Counted from the first letter of the stretch, positions 26,437 to 35,288 are shown. The stretch: 64,000 bases of DNA from Cupriavidus laharis (GCF_914271435.1 NZ_CAJZAI010000002.1:62001-126000); one strand, 5' to 3'. Made by a program: numbers and translations. The notes: generated from the letters alone by a model not told the origin.

Positions 26437-26637
26437 ATGCCCCGGGAAATCGCCCTGTTTTACGTGCTGATGCCATCGCTGCTGCCGGTATTCCTGGCAT
26501 GCGGAGCGCTGTACTGGCTGCTCGACCGGCTCCTGACACGCATCGGCCTGTATCGGTGGGTATGGCATCCGGCCCTGTTGCGGGCCGCGCTCTTTGTCTG
26601 CCTTTTCAGCGGCATCGGCCTCCTGCTCTGGGACTGA
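26437..26637 (+). CDS. DUF1656 small membrane protein (AaeX-like)
   Basis: 66 residues with two hydrophobic helices, one near residues 8-28 (Y-V-L-M-P-S-L-L-P-V-F-L-A-C-G) and one near 45-64 (R-A-A-L-F-V-C-L-F-S-G-I-G-L-L-L). The order FUSC, DUF1656, HlyD is diagnostic for AaeX-like proteins, whose role in the pump is unclear. GGAG lies upstream; 15 bases separate it from the channel gene. Confidence 0.88.
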   Translation: MPREIALFYVLMPSLLPVFLACGALYWLLDRLLTRIGLYRWVWHPALLRAALFVCLFSGIGLLLWD

Positions 26638-26646
26638 GCGGGACCG

Positions 26647-27534
26647 ATGCACCAGAACCACACCATGACATTCCGACCCCTGCTCCGCATCCTGGCAACC
26701 TGCCTGGTCGCCGCCGCCGCCATTGCCCTGGGCTACAGCCTGTGGGTGCACTACATGTACTCGCCGTGGACGCGCGACGGACGGGTACGTGCCGAGGTCA
26801 TCAACATTGCCGCGGACGTCTCCGGGTTGGTGGCCCGCGTCGCCGTGCGCGACAACCAGGAAGTGCACCGAGGCGACCTGCTCTTCATCATCGACCAGGA
26901 GCGGTTCCGCCAGGCGCTGGCGCAGGCCGAGGCCCAGACGCAGGCCCGCAAGGCGGAACTGGACATGCGGCACCAGCAGGCCGTGCGCCGGCGCAACCTG
27001 GACAGTTCGGTGGTATCCGTCGAGAGCCGCGAAGATGTCGGCGCCCAAGAAAAGCAGGCTCTGGCCAACTACCAGGCCAGCCTGGCGGCGCTGGACACCG
27101 CGCGGCTCAACCTGCAGCGCAGCGAAGTGCATTCACCGGTGGACGGGTATGTGACCAACCTGAACCTGTTTGCCGGCGACTATGTCAGCGCGGGCAACGC
27201 GCGGATGGCGGTGATCGACAAGCATTCCTACTGGGTCTATGGCTACTTCGAAGAGACCAAGCTTGCCAACGTGAAGATCGGCGCGAAGGTGGAAGTCCGC
27301 CTGATGTCGGGCGGCGCCCCGCTGAAAGGGCACGTGGAAAGCCTCGCACGCGGCATTGCCGACCGCGACAACCCCACCGGTGCCAACCTGCTTGCCGATG
27401 TGAACCCGGTGTTCACGTGGATCCGGCTGGCGCAGCGGGTGCCGGTGCGGGTCCACCTGGATGAGGAACCCGCCGGACTGCCCCTGGCAATGGGGACGAC
27501 TTGCACGGTGACCGTGTTGCAGGACAAGCCATAG
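26647..27534 (+). CDS. HlyD/EmrA-family periplasmic adaptor protein (AaeA-like)
   Basis: 295 residues. N-terminal membrane anchor (I-L-A-T-C-L-V-A-A-A-A-I-A-L-G-Y) followed by Y-M-Y-S-P-W-T-R-D-G-R-V-R-A, a signature of AaeA/EmrA-like adaptors, then a biotinyl-lipoyl half, a short coiled coil (residues 85-145) and a beta-barrel with Y-W-V-Y-G-Y-F-E-E-T-K. ATG 26665 is an alternative start. It links the FUSC pump to the outer-membrane channel. Last gene of the efflux operon, ending 36 bases from convergent leuD. Confidence 0.92.
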   Translation: MHQNHTMTFRPLLRILATCLVAAAAIALGYSLWVHYMYSPWTRDGRVRAEVINIAADVSGLVARVAVRDNQEVHRGDLLFIIDQERFRQALAQAEAQTQARKAELDMRHQQAVRRRNLDSSVVSVESREDVGAQEKQALANYQASLAALDTARLNLQRSEVHSPVDGYVTNLNLFAGDYVSAGNARMAVIDKHSYWVYGYFEETKLANVKIGAKVEVRLMSGGAPLKGHVESLARGIADRDNPTGANLLADVNPVFTWIRLAQRVPVRVHLDEEPAGLPLAMGTTCTVTVLQDKP

Positions 27535-27569
27535 CACGGCCGCTCGATATCAAGGTATCAAATCTGCCA

Positions 27570-27592
27570 GTCATTCCCGCGCAGGCGGGAAC
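27570..27592. repeat. REP-like element, half copy overlapping the leuD stop
   Basis: GTCATTCCCGCGCAGGCGGG then AAC: only the left hairpin of the repeat. Its TCA triplet is the leuD stop codon on the minus strand, and its palindrome encodes the last leuD residues P-P-A-R-E. It sits between convergent genes, where a hairpin could help terminate or protect both transcripts. Confidence 0.8.
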
Positions 27593-28221
27593 AGCCACGG
27601 CTCGCGCCGCGCCCGCTCCTGCTCGTAGCGCCGGATCGCGTCCTTGTGCTGCAGCGCCAGGGCGATGTCGTCCAGCCCGTTCAGCAGGCAATACTTCTTG
27701 AATGGATCCAGCGTGAAGGGAATGACCTCGCCCGCCGGTGTCGTCACGAGCTGCGCTGCCAGGTCGATCTGCAGCCGGTATCCCGGCGTGGCAGCAACCT
27801 CGGCGAACAGCCAGTCGACCGCATTGGCATCCAGTACGATCGGCAGCAGGCCGTTCTTCATGCAGTTGTTATGGAAGATGTCGGCAAAGCTCGGCGCAAT
27901 CAGCGCGCGCAGGCCGAAATCCTCGAGCGCCCACGGCGCGTGTTCGCGCGACGATCCGCAGCCGAAGTTCTCGCGCGCCAGCAGCACCGAAGCGCCCTGG
28001 TAGCGCGGCTGGTTCAGCACGAAGTCCGGGTTGCGCGGCCGCAGCGAGCAGTCCTGCCCCGGTTTGCCATGATCGAAATAGCGCCACTCGTCGAACAGGT
28101 ACGGGCCGAAGCCGCTGCGCTGGATGGACTTGAGGAATTGCTTGGGCAGGATGGCGTCCGTGTCCACGTTGGCGCGGTCAAGGGGTGCCACCAGCCCGTC
28201 GAGGACCGTAAAGGGCGTCAT
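27571..28221 (-). CDS. LeuD-like aconitase-family small subunit (3-isopropylmalate dehydratase type)
   Basis: 216 residues, the normal LeuD length in this group. Features: [19 protein letters not shown] at the start, the swivelling-domain signature [12 protein letters not shown] near 85, and [11 protein letters not shown] near 178. The extreme C-terminus (F-P-P-A-R-E) is encoded by a REP-like palindrome. Its start overlaps the leuC-like stop by 4 bases. There is no leuA or leuB nearby; neighbours are a CoA transferase and an HMG-CoA-lyase-like enzyme. A catabolic hydratase for a substrate such as citraconate/citramalate is more likely than leucine synthesis; this is inference. Confidence 0.9.
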   Translation of the reverse strand: MTPFTVLDGLVAPLDRANVDTDAILPKQFLKSIQRSGFGPYLFDEWRYFDHGKPGQDCSLRPRNPDFVLNQPRYQGASVLLARENFGCGSSREHAPWALEDFGLRALIAPSFADIFHNNCMKNGLLPIVLDANAVDWLFAEVAATPGYRLQIDLAAQLVTTPAGEVIPFTLDPFKKYCLLNGLDDIALALQHKDAIRRYEQERARREPWLFPPARE

Positions 28222-29651
28222 GCTGATTTCTCCTGCTGCAGGGTGCGCACGTCGACGAAATGGCCAGCCACCGCCGCCGCGGCGGCCATCTGCGGGCTGA
28301 CCAGGTGCGTGCGGCCACCCGGCCCCTGCCTGCCTTCGAAATTCCGGTTGGAGGTAGATGCACAGCGCTCGCCGGGGGCGAGGCGGTCGTCGTTCATGCC
28401 CAGGCACATCGAGCATCCCGGCTCGCGCCATTCGAATCCGGCTGCGATGAAGACCTTGTCCAACCCCTCCACTTCCGCCTGCGACTTCACCAGCCCCGAG
28501 CCGGGCACCGCCAGCGCCTGGCGGATATTGGCCGCGACATGGCGGCCGCGCAGCACGGCGGCGGCGGCGCGCAGGTCTTCCAGACGTGCGTTGGTGCATG
28601 AGCCGATGAAGACCTTGTCGAGGGCAATGTCCGCCACCGGCGTGCCGGGCTGCAGCCCCATATAGGCCAGCGCCTGCTCCATGCCGCGGCGCCTGACGGG
28701 ATCGGACTCCTTTTGCGGGTCGGGAACGCGCTCGCCGATCGGCACCACCATCTCGGGCGATGTGCCCCACGTCACGTGCGGCTGGATCGATGCGGCGTCG
28801 ATGTCCACGACCGCGTCGAATACGGCATCCGGGTCGCTGCAAAGCGTGCGCCAGTAGGCGCTGGCGCTATCCCATTGCTCGCCTTGCGGCGCCTGCGGGC
28901 GATGCTCCAGGTAGGCCAGCGTGGTCGCGTCCACGGCAACCATGCCGGCACGCGCGCCCGCTTCGATGGCCATGTTGCAGACCGTCATGCGCGCTTCCAT
29001 GCTCAGGCCGCGGATGGTGCTGCCGGCAAACTCGATCACGTGTCCGGTTGCGCCGGCCGTGCCGATGCGCCCGATCAGCGCCAGCGCGATGTCCTTGGCG
29101 GCCACGCCCGCCGGCAATTCGCCTTCCACCCGCACCAGCATCGAACGCGGCTTCTTCATCCACAGGCACTGCGCGCCCAGCACCTGCTCGACTTCGGAGG
29201 TGCCGATGCCGAACGCGAAGGCCGCGAACGCGCCGTGGGTAGACGTATGCGAGTCGCCGCAGGCAATGGTCATGCCCGGCAGCGTGGCGCCGCGCTCCGG
29301 CCCCACCACGTGCAGGATGCCCTGGCGCGGGTCATTCATGCCGAAGTTGACGATGCCTGCTTCGGCGCAATTGCGGTCCAGCGCCTCGACCTGGATGCGG
29401 CTGACCGGGTCGGCAATGCCCGCGGCGCGGTCGGTGGTGGGCACGTTGTGGTCCGCCGTGGCCAGCACCGATGCCGCCCGCCACACCTTGCGGCCATGCA
29501 GGCGCAGGCCTTCGAACGCCTGCGGGCTGGTCACCTCATTGACGAGGTGACGGTCGATATAGATCAGGGAAGGCCCATCGGCCTGCTCGTGAATGACGTG
29601 GCTGGCCCACAGCTTGTCGAGCAGGCTGGCCGGTCGATTGGCTTGCACCAT
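28218..29651 (-). CDS. LeuC-like aconitase-family large subunit (3-isopropylmalate dehydratase type)
   Basis: 477 residues from ATG 29651, preceded by GAGGAGA. The substrate region reads [13 protein letters not shown], and the [4Fe-4S] ligands are present in F-I-G-S-C-T-N and [10 protein letters not shown]. Forms an iron-sulfur hydro-lyase with the LeuD-like subunit. The LeuCD family also hydrates citraconate and maleate, giving (R)-citramalate or D-malate. Context with a CaiB-type CoA transferase and an HMG-CoA-lyase-like enzyme favours such a catabolic step. Second gene set of this kind, if the genome has a normal leuCDB elsewhere, which cannot be checked here. Confidence 0.9.
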   Translation of the reverse strand: MVQANRPASLLDKLWASHVIHEQADGPSLIYIDRHLVNEVTSPQAFEGLRLHGRKVWRAASVLATADHNVPTTDRAAGIADPVSRIQVEALDRNCAEAGIVNFGMNDPRQGILHVVGPERGATLPGMTIACGDSHTSTHGAFAAFAFGIGTSEVEQVLGAQCLWMKKPRSMLVRVEGELPAGVAAKDIALALIGRIGTAGATGHVIEFAGSTIRGLSMEARMTVCNMAIEAGARAGMVAVDATTLAYLEHRPQAPQGEQWDSASAYWRTLCSDPDAVFDAVVDIDAASIQPHVTWGTSPEMVVPIGERVPDPQKESDPVRRRGMEQALAYMGLQPGTPVADIALDKVFIGSCTNARLEDLRAAAAVLRGRHVAANIRQALAVPGSGLVKSQAEVEGLDKVFIAAGFEWREPGCSMCLGMNDDRLAPGERCASTSNRNFEGRQGPGGRTHLVSPQMAAAAAVAGHFVDVRTLQQEKSA

Positions 29652-29675
29652 GCTGCTTGTCTCCTCTTGCAAAGG

Positions 29676-30620
29676 TCATTGCCCGGCGCCGAGGGAAGGC
29701 GCGGGATGAAGTTCGGTACGCTTGCCGGCCTTGAGCACCTGCCCGGACACGTCGTGCCCCACCACGTCCGGCAATGCCCGCGCGACGCCGAGCAGGCGGT
29801 CCAGGTCGACGCCGGTCGGAATACCGGACGACTCGAGCATGTGCACGAGATCCTCCGTGCAGATGTTGCCGGTGGCGCCGGGCGCGAACGGGCAGCCGCC
29901 CAGCCCGCCCAGCGAGGCGTCGAAGCTGGTCGCGCCTGCTGCAAGACCGGCCAGCACATTGGCCAGCCCCATGCCGCGCGTATTGTGGAAATGCAGGGTC
30001 AGCGGCACGCCGGGAAACCACTCGCGGAAGGTCGATACCAGCTCGCCCACCTGGCGCGGATCGGCCATGCCGGTGGTGTCGGCCAGCGTGATGGCATGCA
30101 TGCCCATGGCGAGGTACTGTTCGGCCGCCCAGCGCACGCGCGCCGGTGCAATGCCGCCTTCGAACGGGCAGCCGAACGACGTGGCGACGCAACCGCTCAC
30201 GGCCAGGTCCGTGCCGCGCACCAGGTCCATCACGCCGCGGAACTGCGCCAGCGACTGCTCGCACGTCATGCGCATATTGGCGCGGTTGTGGGTCTCGCTG
30301 GCGGACATCACCAGGTTGATCTCGTCCAGCCCGCACTCCAGCGCGCGCTCGCCACCGCGCGCATTGGGCACCAGCGCGACGTAGGTCACGTCCTCGTGGC
30401 GGCGGATCTGCTTCGCGACCGCCTCGGCATCGCGCAGGTTCGGGATGGCCTTGGGCGAGACAAACGATGTGATCTCGATCTTGGCCAAACCCGTCGCCGA
30501 CAACGCATCGATCAGCGCGATCTTCTGCTCGGTCGGCACGAACTGCGGCTCGATCTGGAAGCCGTCACGTACCGATACCTCGTTGATGAATACCCGCTGC
30601 GGGGCCTCTGCAAACCACAT
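29676..30620 (-). CDS. HMG-CoA lyase-like protein (HMGL/DRE-TIM metallolyase)
   Basis: 314 residues. DRE-TIM barrel landmarks: E-V-S-V-R-D-G-F-Q near residue 14 (catalytic R, metal D), K-I-E-I-T-S-F-V-S-P-K, metal-binding H-F-H-N-T-R-G near 207, and the catalytic-cysteine loop G-G-L-G-G-C-P-F-A-P-G-A-T-G-N near 237. It should cleave a 3-hydroxyacyl-CoA to acetyl-CoA or a homologue plus a ketoacid. Alongside a CoA transferase and LeuCD-like hydratase it could act on (R)-citramalyl-CoA (to acetyl-CoA and pyruvate) instead of HMG-CoA; substrate not established. 24 bases upstream of the leuC-like start. Confidence 0.9.
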   Translation of the reverse strand: MWFAEAPQRVFINEVSVRDGFQIEPQFVPTEQKIALIDALSATGLAKIEITSFVSPKAIPNLRDAEAVAKQIRRHEDVTYVALVPNARGGERALECGLDEINLVMSASETHNRANMRMTCEQSLAQFRGVMDLVRGTDLAVSGCVATSFGCPFEGGIAPARVRWAAEQYLAMGMHAITLADTTGMADPRQVGELVSTFREWFPGVPLTLHFHNTRGMGLANVLAGLAAGATSFDASLGGLGGCPFAPGATGNICTEDLVHMLESSGIPTGVDLDRLLGVARALPDVVGHDVSGQVLKAGKRTELHPAPSLGAGQ

Positions 30621-30647
30621 GGTGATCTCCTGTTGAATGGCCGCGTG

Positions 30648-31883
30648 TCAGACCACGCCTGATTCGCGCAGCGCCTGGAAGTCCTTGCCGGCGATGCCGA
30701 TCGAGGCCAGGACTTCCTCGGTATGGGCGCCCAGTCCGGGGCCGACCCAGCGGGTCTGGCCCGGCGTTTCGCTCAGGCGCGGCACGATGCCCGGCAGCGA
30801 CACGGCGTTGCCGTCGGGCAGCGCATGGGTCTCGATCATGTCGCGCGCCTGGTAGTGCGGATCGGCGCAGATGTCCGCCGCGGTATAGATGCGTCCGCAG
30901 GGAACGGCGGCGGCTTCGAGCACGTCGAGCACTTCGTCCAGGCTGCGTTCGCGGGTCCACGCGGTGATGGCGTCGTCGAGCATGGCGTTGTGCGCAACGC
31001 GCCCGTCGTTGTGTGCCAGGCGCGGGTCGCTCCCCAGGTCATCGCGTCCGATCGCCGTCATGAAGCGGCGGAAGATGGCGTCCCCGTTGCCAGCGATGAT
31101 CACGTAGTGGCCGTCCTGGCACGGATAGGTATTGGACGGCGAAATGCCCGGCAAGCTGGCGCCGGAACGCTCGCGCACATGGCCGAACATGGCGTATTCG
31201 GGCACCAGGCTTTCCATCACCGCGAACACCGATTCGTACAGCGCCACGTCGATGAACTGCCCCTCGCCGCCATTGGCGCGCAGGTGGTGCATGGCCAGCA
31301 AGGCGCCGATCACGCCGTAAAGCGAAGCCAGCGTGTCGCCGATGCTCACGCCCGAACGCACCGGCGGGCGGTCCGGATAGCCGGACACGTAGCGCAGCCC
31401 GCCCATCGACTCCGCAATCGCGGCAAAGCCCGGGCGGTCCTTGTAGGGTCCGGTCTGCCCGTAGCCCGACACCCGCACCATGACCAGCGCCGGGTTGACG
31501 GCGCGCAGGTCTTCCCAGCCCAGGCCCCATTTCTCGAGCGTGCCGGGGCGGAAGTTCTCGACCACGATATCGGCTTCGGCCACGAGCTTGCGCACAATGT
31601 CCTGGCCGGCCGGCGAACGCAGGTCCAGCGTGACGGACTTCTTGTTGCGGCTCTGGCTGTACCACCACAGCGAAGTGCCATCATGCAGCTTGCGCCATTT
31701 GCGCAGCGGGTCGCCGTCCTGCGGCGGTTCGATCTTCAGGACTTCGGCGCCGAACTGCGCCAGCAGGCCGGCCGCGTACGGGCCGGCGATCAGCGATCCC
31801 AGTTCGACCACCCGCACCCCCTCAAGCGGCAATGGCCGCCCGGTGTCGGGCTTGCTGTCGGACGTACTTTCGGCTTGGGTCAT
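30648..31883 (-). CDS. CaiB/BaiF-family (class III) CoA transferase
   Basis: 411 residues with L-E-G-V-R-V-V-E-L-G-S-L-I-A-G-P-Y-A near residue 19, S-R-N-K-K-S-V-T-L-D-L-R near 80, E-N-F-R-P-G-T-L-E-K-W-G-L near 112, and the catalytic aspartate in the region S-I-G-D-T-L-A-S-L-Y-G near 180. Moves CoA from a donor such as succinyl-CoA to a carboxylic acid. First gene of the operon CoA transferase, HMGL-like, leuC-like, leuD-like, and divergent from the IclR regulator 70 bases away. Confidence 0.92.
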   Translation of the reverse strand: MTQAESTSDSKPDTGRPLPLEGVRVVELGSLIAGPYAAGLLAQFGAEVLKIEPPQDGDPLRKWRKLHDGTSLWWYSQSRNKKSVTLDLRSPAGQDIVRKLVAEADIVVENFRPGTLEKWGLGWEDLRAVNPALVMVRVSGYGQTGPYKDRPGFAAIAESMGGLRYVSGYPDRPPVRSGVSIGDTLASLYGVIGALLAMHHLRANGGEGQFIDVALYESVFAVMESLVPEYAMFGHVRERSGASLPGISPSNTYPCQDGHYVIIAGNGDAIFRRFMTAIGRDDLGSDPRLAHNDGRVAHNAMLDDAITAWTRERSLDEVLDVLEAAAVPCGRIYTAADICADPHYQARDMIETHALPDGNAVSLPGIVPRLSETPGQTRWVGPGLGAHTEEVLASIGIAGKDFQALRESGVV

Positions 31884-31924
31884 TCTGCTACCTCACACAA
31901 CTTGTCTCGTTCATCAAATGGGGC

Positions 31925-31942
31925 ATCCGTCCAAGTACGGAT
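31925..31942. promoter_or_regulatory. Candidate IclR operator, inverted repeat ATCCGT-N6-ACGGAT
   Basis: Perfect 6-base arms with a 6-base centre (CCAAGT), located in the 70-base gap between the CoA transferase and IclR starts, 11 bases before the IclR ATG. Position and symmetry suit control of both divergent promoters. Confidence 0.5.
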
Positions 31943-31953
31943 AAAATGCCGTC

Positions 31954-32808
31954 ATGACATCGACCGCCCAGCCCCGCCCTCCCGCCAGTGAAGACCCGCC
32001 GTCGCGGCTGGACGAGGGTCATCGTGACTACGTGGCAGCCCTGGCGCGCGGGCTGGCCGTCATCCAGGCGTTCACCGAAGGCTCGCCCGAAATGACCCTG
32101 AGCGAAGTCGCCCAGGCCACCGGCATGAGCCCGGCCACGGCACGCCGCGCATTGCTCACGCTGCAGTCGCTCGGCTATGTCGGCGCCAACGGCCGCCGCT
32201 TCCTGCTGCTGCCCAAGGTGCTGTCGCTGGGCGCGGCCTACCTCAGCTCGATGAACCTGCGCGACGTCGTCCAGCCCTTCCTGCAGGAGGTGGCCGACCG
32301 CTTTCGCGACTCGGTCTCCCTCGCCATCCTCGACGGCGACAGCGTGGTCTACCTGGCGCACGTGCCGAGCAGCCGGCGCATCGTGTTCCGCGCGTCCGTG
32401 GGCTACCGCCTGCCCGTGCACTGCACCTCGCTGGGCCTGGCGCTGCTGGCCCATGCCCCGCAGGCGCAGCAGGATGCCGTGCTGGCCAGGGCGCCGTTCC
32501 AGAAGTACACCCCGATGACGCTCAGCGAAGCAGACCAGTTGCGCACTGCCCTGGAGCAGGTGCGCGAGCAAGGCTATGCGCTGCAGGAAAGCCAGCTCGA
32601 GATCGGTGTGCTGTCGGTTGCCGTGCCGGTGCGGGACGCATCCCGCCGCGTCATTGCCGCCATCAACTGCTCCACCGAAGCCGGGCGCGCCAGCACGCAG
32701 GACCTGCTCTCCGAACGGCTGCCGGCGCTGCGCCAGGCCGCCGCCCTGATCGAATCCGCACTGCTGCGCGCGCCCGCGCTGGCCCACTCCATCACCGCTG
32801 CCGGTTAG
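31954..32808 (+). CDS. IclR-family regulator, PcaR/PcaU/PobR-like
   Basis: 284 residues. The start of the winged helix (D-Y-V-A-A-L-A-R-G-L-A-V-I-Q-A-F) is the hallmark of the beta-ketoadipate subgroup of IclR regulators; the recognition helix is S-P-A-T-A-R-R-A-L-L-T-L. The effector domain spans about 105-275 and includes V-G-Y-R-L-P-V-H-C-T-S-L-G-L. Members activate aromatic or dicarboxylate catabolism genes. Divergent from the CoA transferase operon, and convergent with the intradiol dioxygenase with which its stop overlaps by 4 bases. Likely controls the CoA transferase-leuCD operon. Confidence 0.92.
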   Translation: MTSTAQPRPPASEDPPSRLDEGHRDYVAALARGLAVIQAFTEGSPEMTLSEVAQATGMSPATARRALLTLQSLGYVGANGRRFLLLPKVLSLGAAYLSSMNLRDVVQPFLQEVADRFRDSVSLAILDGDSVVYLAHVPSSRRIVFRASVGYRLPVHCTSLGLALLAHAPQAQQDAVLARAPFQKYTPMTLSEADQLRTALEQVREQGYALQESQLEIGVLSVAVPVRDASRRVIAAINCSTEAGRASTQDLLSERLPALRQAAALIESALLRAPALAHSITAAG

Positions 32809-33638
32809 GCGGCGGGTTCGAGGGCAATATCCAGCGTCACCAGTTGATGGCCATCGCGCTCCGGATGCGGGGTAACTTCCACGATATGGTCGGCAATGGT
32901 CGAGAAGATGCAGTCGACCGGGTTGGCGGGGTCGCCGGCGAAGTAGATCTGCGAAGTCAGTGTCTGGTAGCCCGGCTGCAGCACGCGGTAGTGGATATGC
33001 GGCGCGCGCTGGCGATTGCGGCCAAGCCGCTTCATCAGGATGCCCACGGCGGTATCCTCGCGGCCGATGATGTAGCCGCCGGGGCGGACCGTGAACACCT
33101 GGAAACCGCCCTGCTCGTCGCAACGCAGCTTGCCGCGCAGGTTGTCTTCGGACTGTGAGTCGTCCTCGTTCTCGTAGCGCCCGTACTGGTTGGGCTGCCA
33201 CACGATGACCTGCGCCCCCGGCAGTACCTGGCCGGTTGCCGCATCCCTTACCTGCCCCCTCAGTTCCATCCGCTGGCCGGGCTCGTCTTCACCGGCGAGC
33301 TGGCAGGGATTCGGGCCTTCGGCCACGCCGTCTTTCGGGAAAGGACCGGTCACGTTCTGCGCGGTCGCTTCGCTGCCGGTGCGCGCGAGGTCCAGCGAAC
33401 GCATGGTCAGGCCCATCATGTCGCACAGCATGATCAGCTCATCATCCCGCGCCACCTGGCCGAGCCAGCCGGCGATTCGATAGAGCTCCGCATCAGTCAG
33501 CCGCAGCTCGTCGAGCATCGCGTGGAAGTGGCGCAGCGCAATGGCGAACTTTGCCTGCAGGGCCGCGTCGGCACCGTCGGAATCCGCGCACATGGCTGCG
33601 AGCGCGCGGGACAGCGTGGGGTTGTTGGTCTGGTTCAT
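32805..33638 (-). CDS. Intradiol ring-cleavage dioxygenase (catechol/hydroxyquinol 1,2-dioxygenase family)
   Basis: 277 residues from ATG 33638 behind GGAGACGAAG. The N-terminal helical Dioxygenase_N linker region (about 15-110) holds D-E-L-I-M-L-C-D-M-M-G. The C-terminal catalytic barrel shows tyrosines in G-R-Y-E-N-E-D and G-G-Y-I-I-G-R and the histidine pair in R-A-P-H-I-H-Y-R-V-L, consistent with a 2-His/2-Tyr Fe(III) site. It should cleave a catechol or hydroxyquinol to a muconate-type product. Third gene of the operon led by the citryl-CoA-lyase-like gene, 21 bases after the ligase; such a grouping is unusual for this dioxygenase family. Confidence 0.9.
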   Translation of the reverse strand: MNQTNNPTLSRALAAMCADSDGADAALQAKFAIALRHFHAMLDELRLTDAELYRIAGWLGQVARDDELIMLCDMMGLTMRSLDLARTGSEATAQNVTGPFPKDGVAEGPNPCQLAGEDEPGQRMELRGQVRDAATGQVLPGAQVIVWQPNQYGRYENEDDSQSEDNLRGKLRCDEQGGFQVFTVRPGGYIIGREDTAVGILMKRLGRNRQRAPHIHYRVLQPGYQTLTSQIYFAGDPANPVDCIFSTIADHIVEVTPHPERDGHQLVTLDIALEPAA

Positions 33639-33659
33639 CTTCGTCTCCATTCTTTCTTG

Positions 33660-35288
33660 TCAGCCGGCACTGCCGGCAAGATCGGTCGCGCGCCCGAGCA
33701 GGCCCGCATCCGCCTTCAGGCGGTGCTTGGCCGGCTTGTGCGTGGGGGTGTGGGGAATCTGTGCCACCTGCACCACGTAGCGCGGCAGCTTGTGTGCGGC
33801 CAGGCGATCACGCGCCCAGTCGACCAGCTCCGCCGCGCCGACTTCCCGGCCGGCACGCAACTGGACGGCCAGCAGGATTTCCTCTTCGCCGAGTTCGGCG
33901 GGCACGCCGATCGCCGCGGCTTCCTCGACTGCCGGGTGCTCGCCGAATACGCGGTCCAGCTCCGCACCCGAGACGTTCTCGCCCTTGCGGCGGATCACGT
34001 CCTTCTTGCGTGCGACAAAGACGTAGTAGCCGTCGGCGTCCTGGCGTACGAGATCGCCGGTGGCGAACCAGCCTTCGCGGAAGGCGCCCTCGGTCTGCGC
34101 GCTGTCGCGGTAGTAGCCCTGCATCAGCGTGGGCGTGCGGATCAGCAGCTCGCCCGCATCGCCGGGCGCAACGTCCTTGCCGTCCTCGTCGACGATGCGC
34201 GCCTGCGGCGCGGCAATGCCGGGATCGGGATGGCGCGAGATCAGGCCCATCGTGCCCAGCTTGTGCGGGCCGTTGAACGGGTTGGCGATCACGCCCGGAA
34301 TCTCCGTCATGCCATAGCATTCGATCAGCCGCGCGACGTGGAACTCGTTGCGCATCACGCTCACCATCTCGCGCGTCTGCGGCGCGATGAACATCTTGGT
34401 GATGCGATGGCCGGGCACGAACTCCTCGCGCGGGCGCCGCGCCAGGATGCTTCCGGCCGCGGCGACGAGGTTGACCTCGGTCGCGCCGCTTTCCGCCGCG
34501 AAGCGCCAGAACGACGATGCCGAGAACCGGCGTACCAGCACCAGGCAACCGCCACAGGCCAGCGCACCGCCCACCGAGTACATCAGCGCGTTGATATGGA
34601 ACAGCGGCATCACGCACATCACGCGTTCGTTCGGCTGCAGGTGCATGCGGCCGACGAACGCTTCGGCCGTCAGCACGTAGCCGCGCTGGCCGTGCATGGC
34701 GCCTTTGGGAAATCCTGTGGTGCCCGAGGTGTAGATGATCATCGCAGTGGCGCCGGCTTCGGCGCGCACCCCGGTGTCGGCCTCGGACTCGCCGATCAGG
34801 GCCTCCCCGTGTCCGCCCGCCTCGTTGGCGCGCAGCCAGATGCCGCCGCCAAGCTGCGACACGACAGCCGAAGCCGTGTCGAGCGTGGCTGGTGAGCAGA
34901 CCAGGCCGCTGATCTGCGCATGCTCGAAGACGTACAGCGCCTCGTCCAGGCGATAGTCGGGATTGGCCGGGACCAGGGTGGCGCCAAGCCGCGCCAGCGC
35001 GAACATCAGCACGACGGTGGACGGGTGGTTGGCCGACAGCACGCCGACCCGGTCGCCGGCACGGACGTTCATGTCATGGGCCAGCCACGCCGCAGTGCGT
35101 GCGATGCGCGCAGCCAGTTCGCCATAGCTCCAGGTCTCGCCTTCGAACAGCAGGGCCGGCTTGTCGGGGTGCTGCGCCACGCGCGCGGCCAGGAAGTCGG
35201 TCAGCGTGAAGTCATGGGCGCGGTATTGCCGCAGCACTTCCAGCGGCGACAGTGCCTGGGCTTCGATCGGGTTGCCGGGCTGGTTCAT
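33660..35288 (-). CDS. AMP-dependent acyl-CoA synthetase/ligase
   Basis: 542 residues of the ANL superfamily. Phosphate loop I-I-Y-T-S-G-T-T-G-F-P-K-G near 184, Y-G-M-T-E-I near 318, W-F-A-T-G-D near 410, R-K-K-D-V-I-R-R-K-G-E-N near 430 and the C-terminal lysine near 520 (T-H-K-P-A-K-H-R-L). Most like CaiC/fatty-acid or carnitine-type ligases. Activates a carboxylic acid through an acyl-AMP. Its start overlaps the stop of the citryl-CoA-lyase-like gene by 4 bases, indicating coupled translation and probably sequential reactions. Confidence 0.92.
   Translation of the reverse strand: MNQPGNPIEAQALSPLEVLRQYRAHDFTLTDFLAARVAQHPDKPALLFEGETWSYGELAARIARTAAWLAHDMNVRAGDRVGVLSANHPSTVVLMFALARLGATLVPANPDYRLDEALYVFEHAQISGLVCSPATLDTASAVVSQLGGGIWLRANEAGGHGEALIGESEADTGVRAEAGATAMIIYTSGTTGFPKGAMHGQRGYVLTAEAFVGRMHLQPNERVMCVMPLFHINALMYSVGGALACGGCLVLVRRFSASSFWRFAAESGATEVNLVAAAGSILARRPREEFVPGHRITKMFIAPQTREMVSVMRNEFHVARLIECYGMTEIPGVIANPFNGPHKLGTMGLISRHPDPGIAAPQARIVDEDGKDVAPGDAGELLIRTPTLMQGYYRDSAQTEGAFREGWFATGDLVRQDADGYYVFVARKKDVIRRKGENVSGAELDRVFGEHPAVEEAAAIGVPAELGEEEILLAVQLRAGREVGAAELVDWARDRLAAHKLPRYVVQVAQIPHTPTHKPAKHRLKADAGLLGRATDLAGSAG

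Noticed and set aside
24837..27464. An 875-codon open frame across the efflux genes
   Set aside because: It overlaps the outer-membrane lipoprotein, DUF1656 and HlyD genes in another frame and is Arg/Pro-rich without motifs.
27571..29651. Leucine biosynthesis operon
   Set aside because: leuA and leuB are absent, and the co-transcribed genes are a CoA transferase and an HMG-CoA-lyase-like enzyme; a catabolic role fits better, although not proven.
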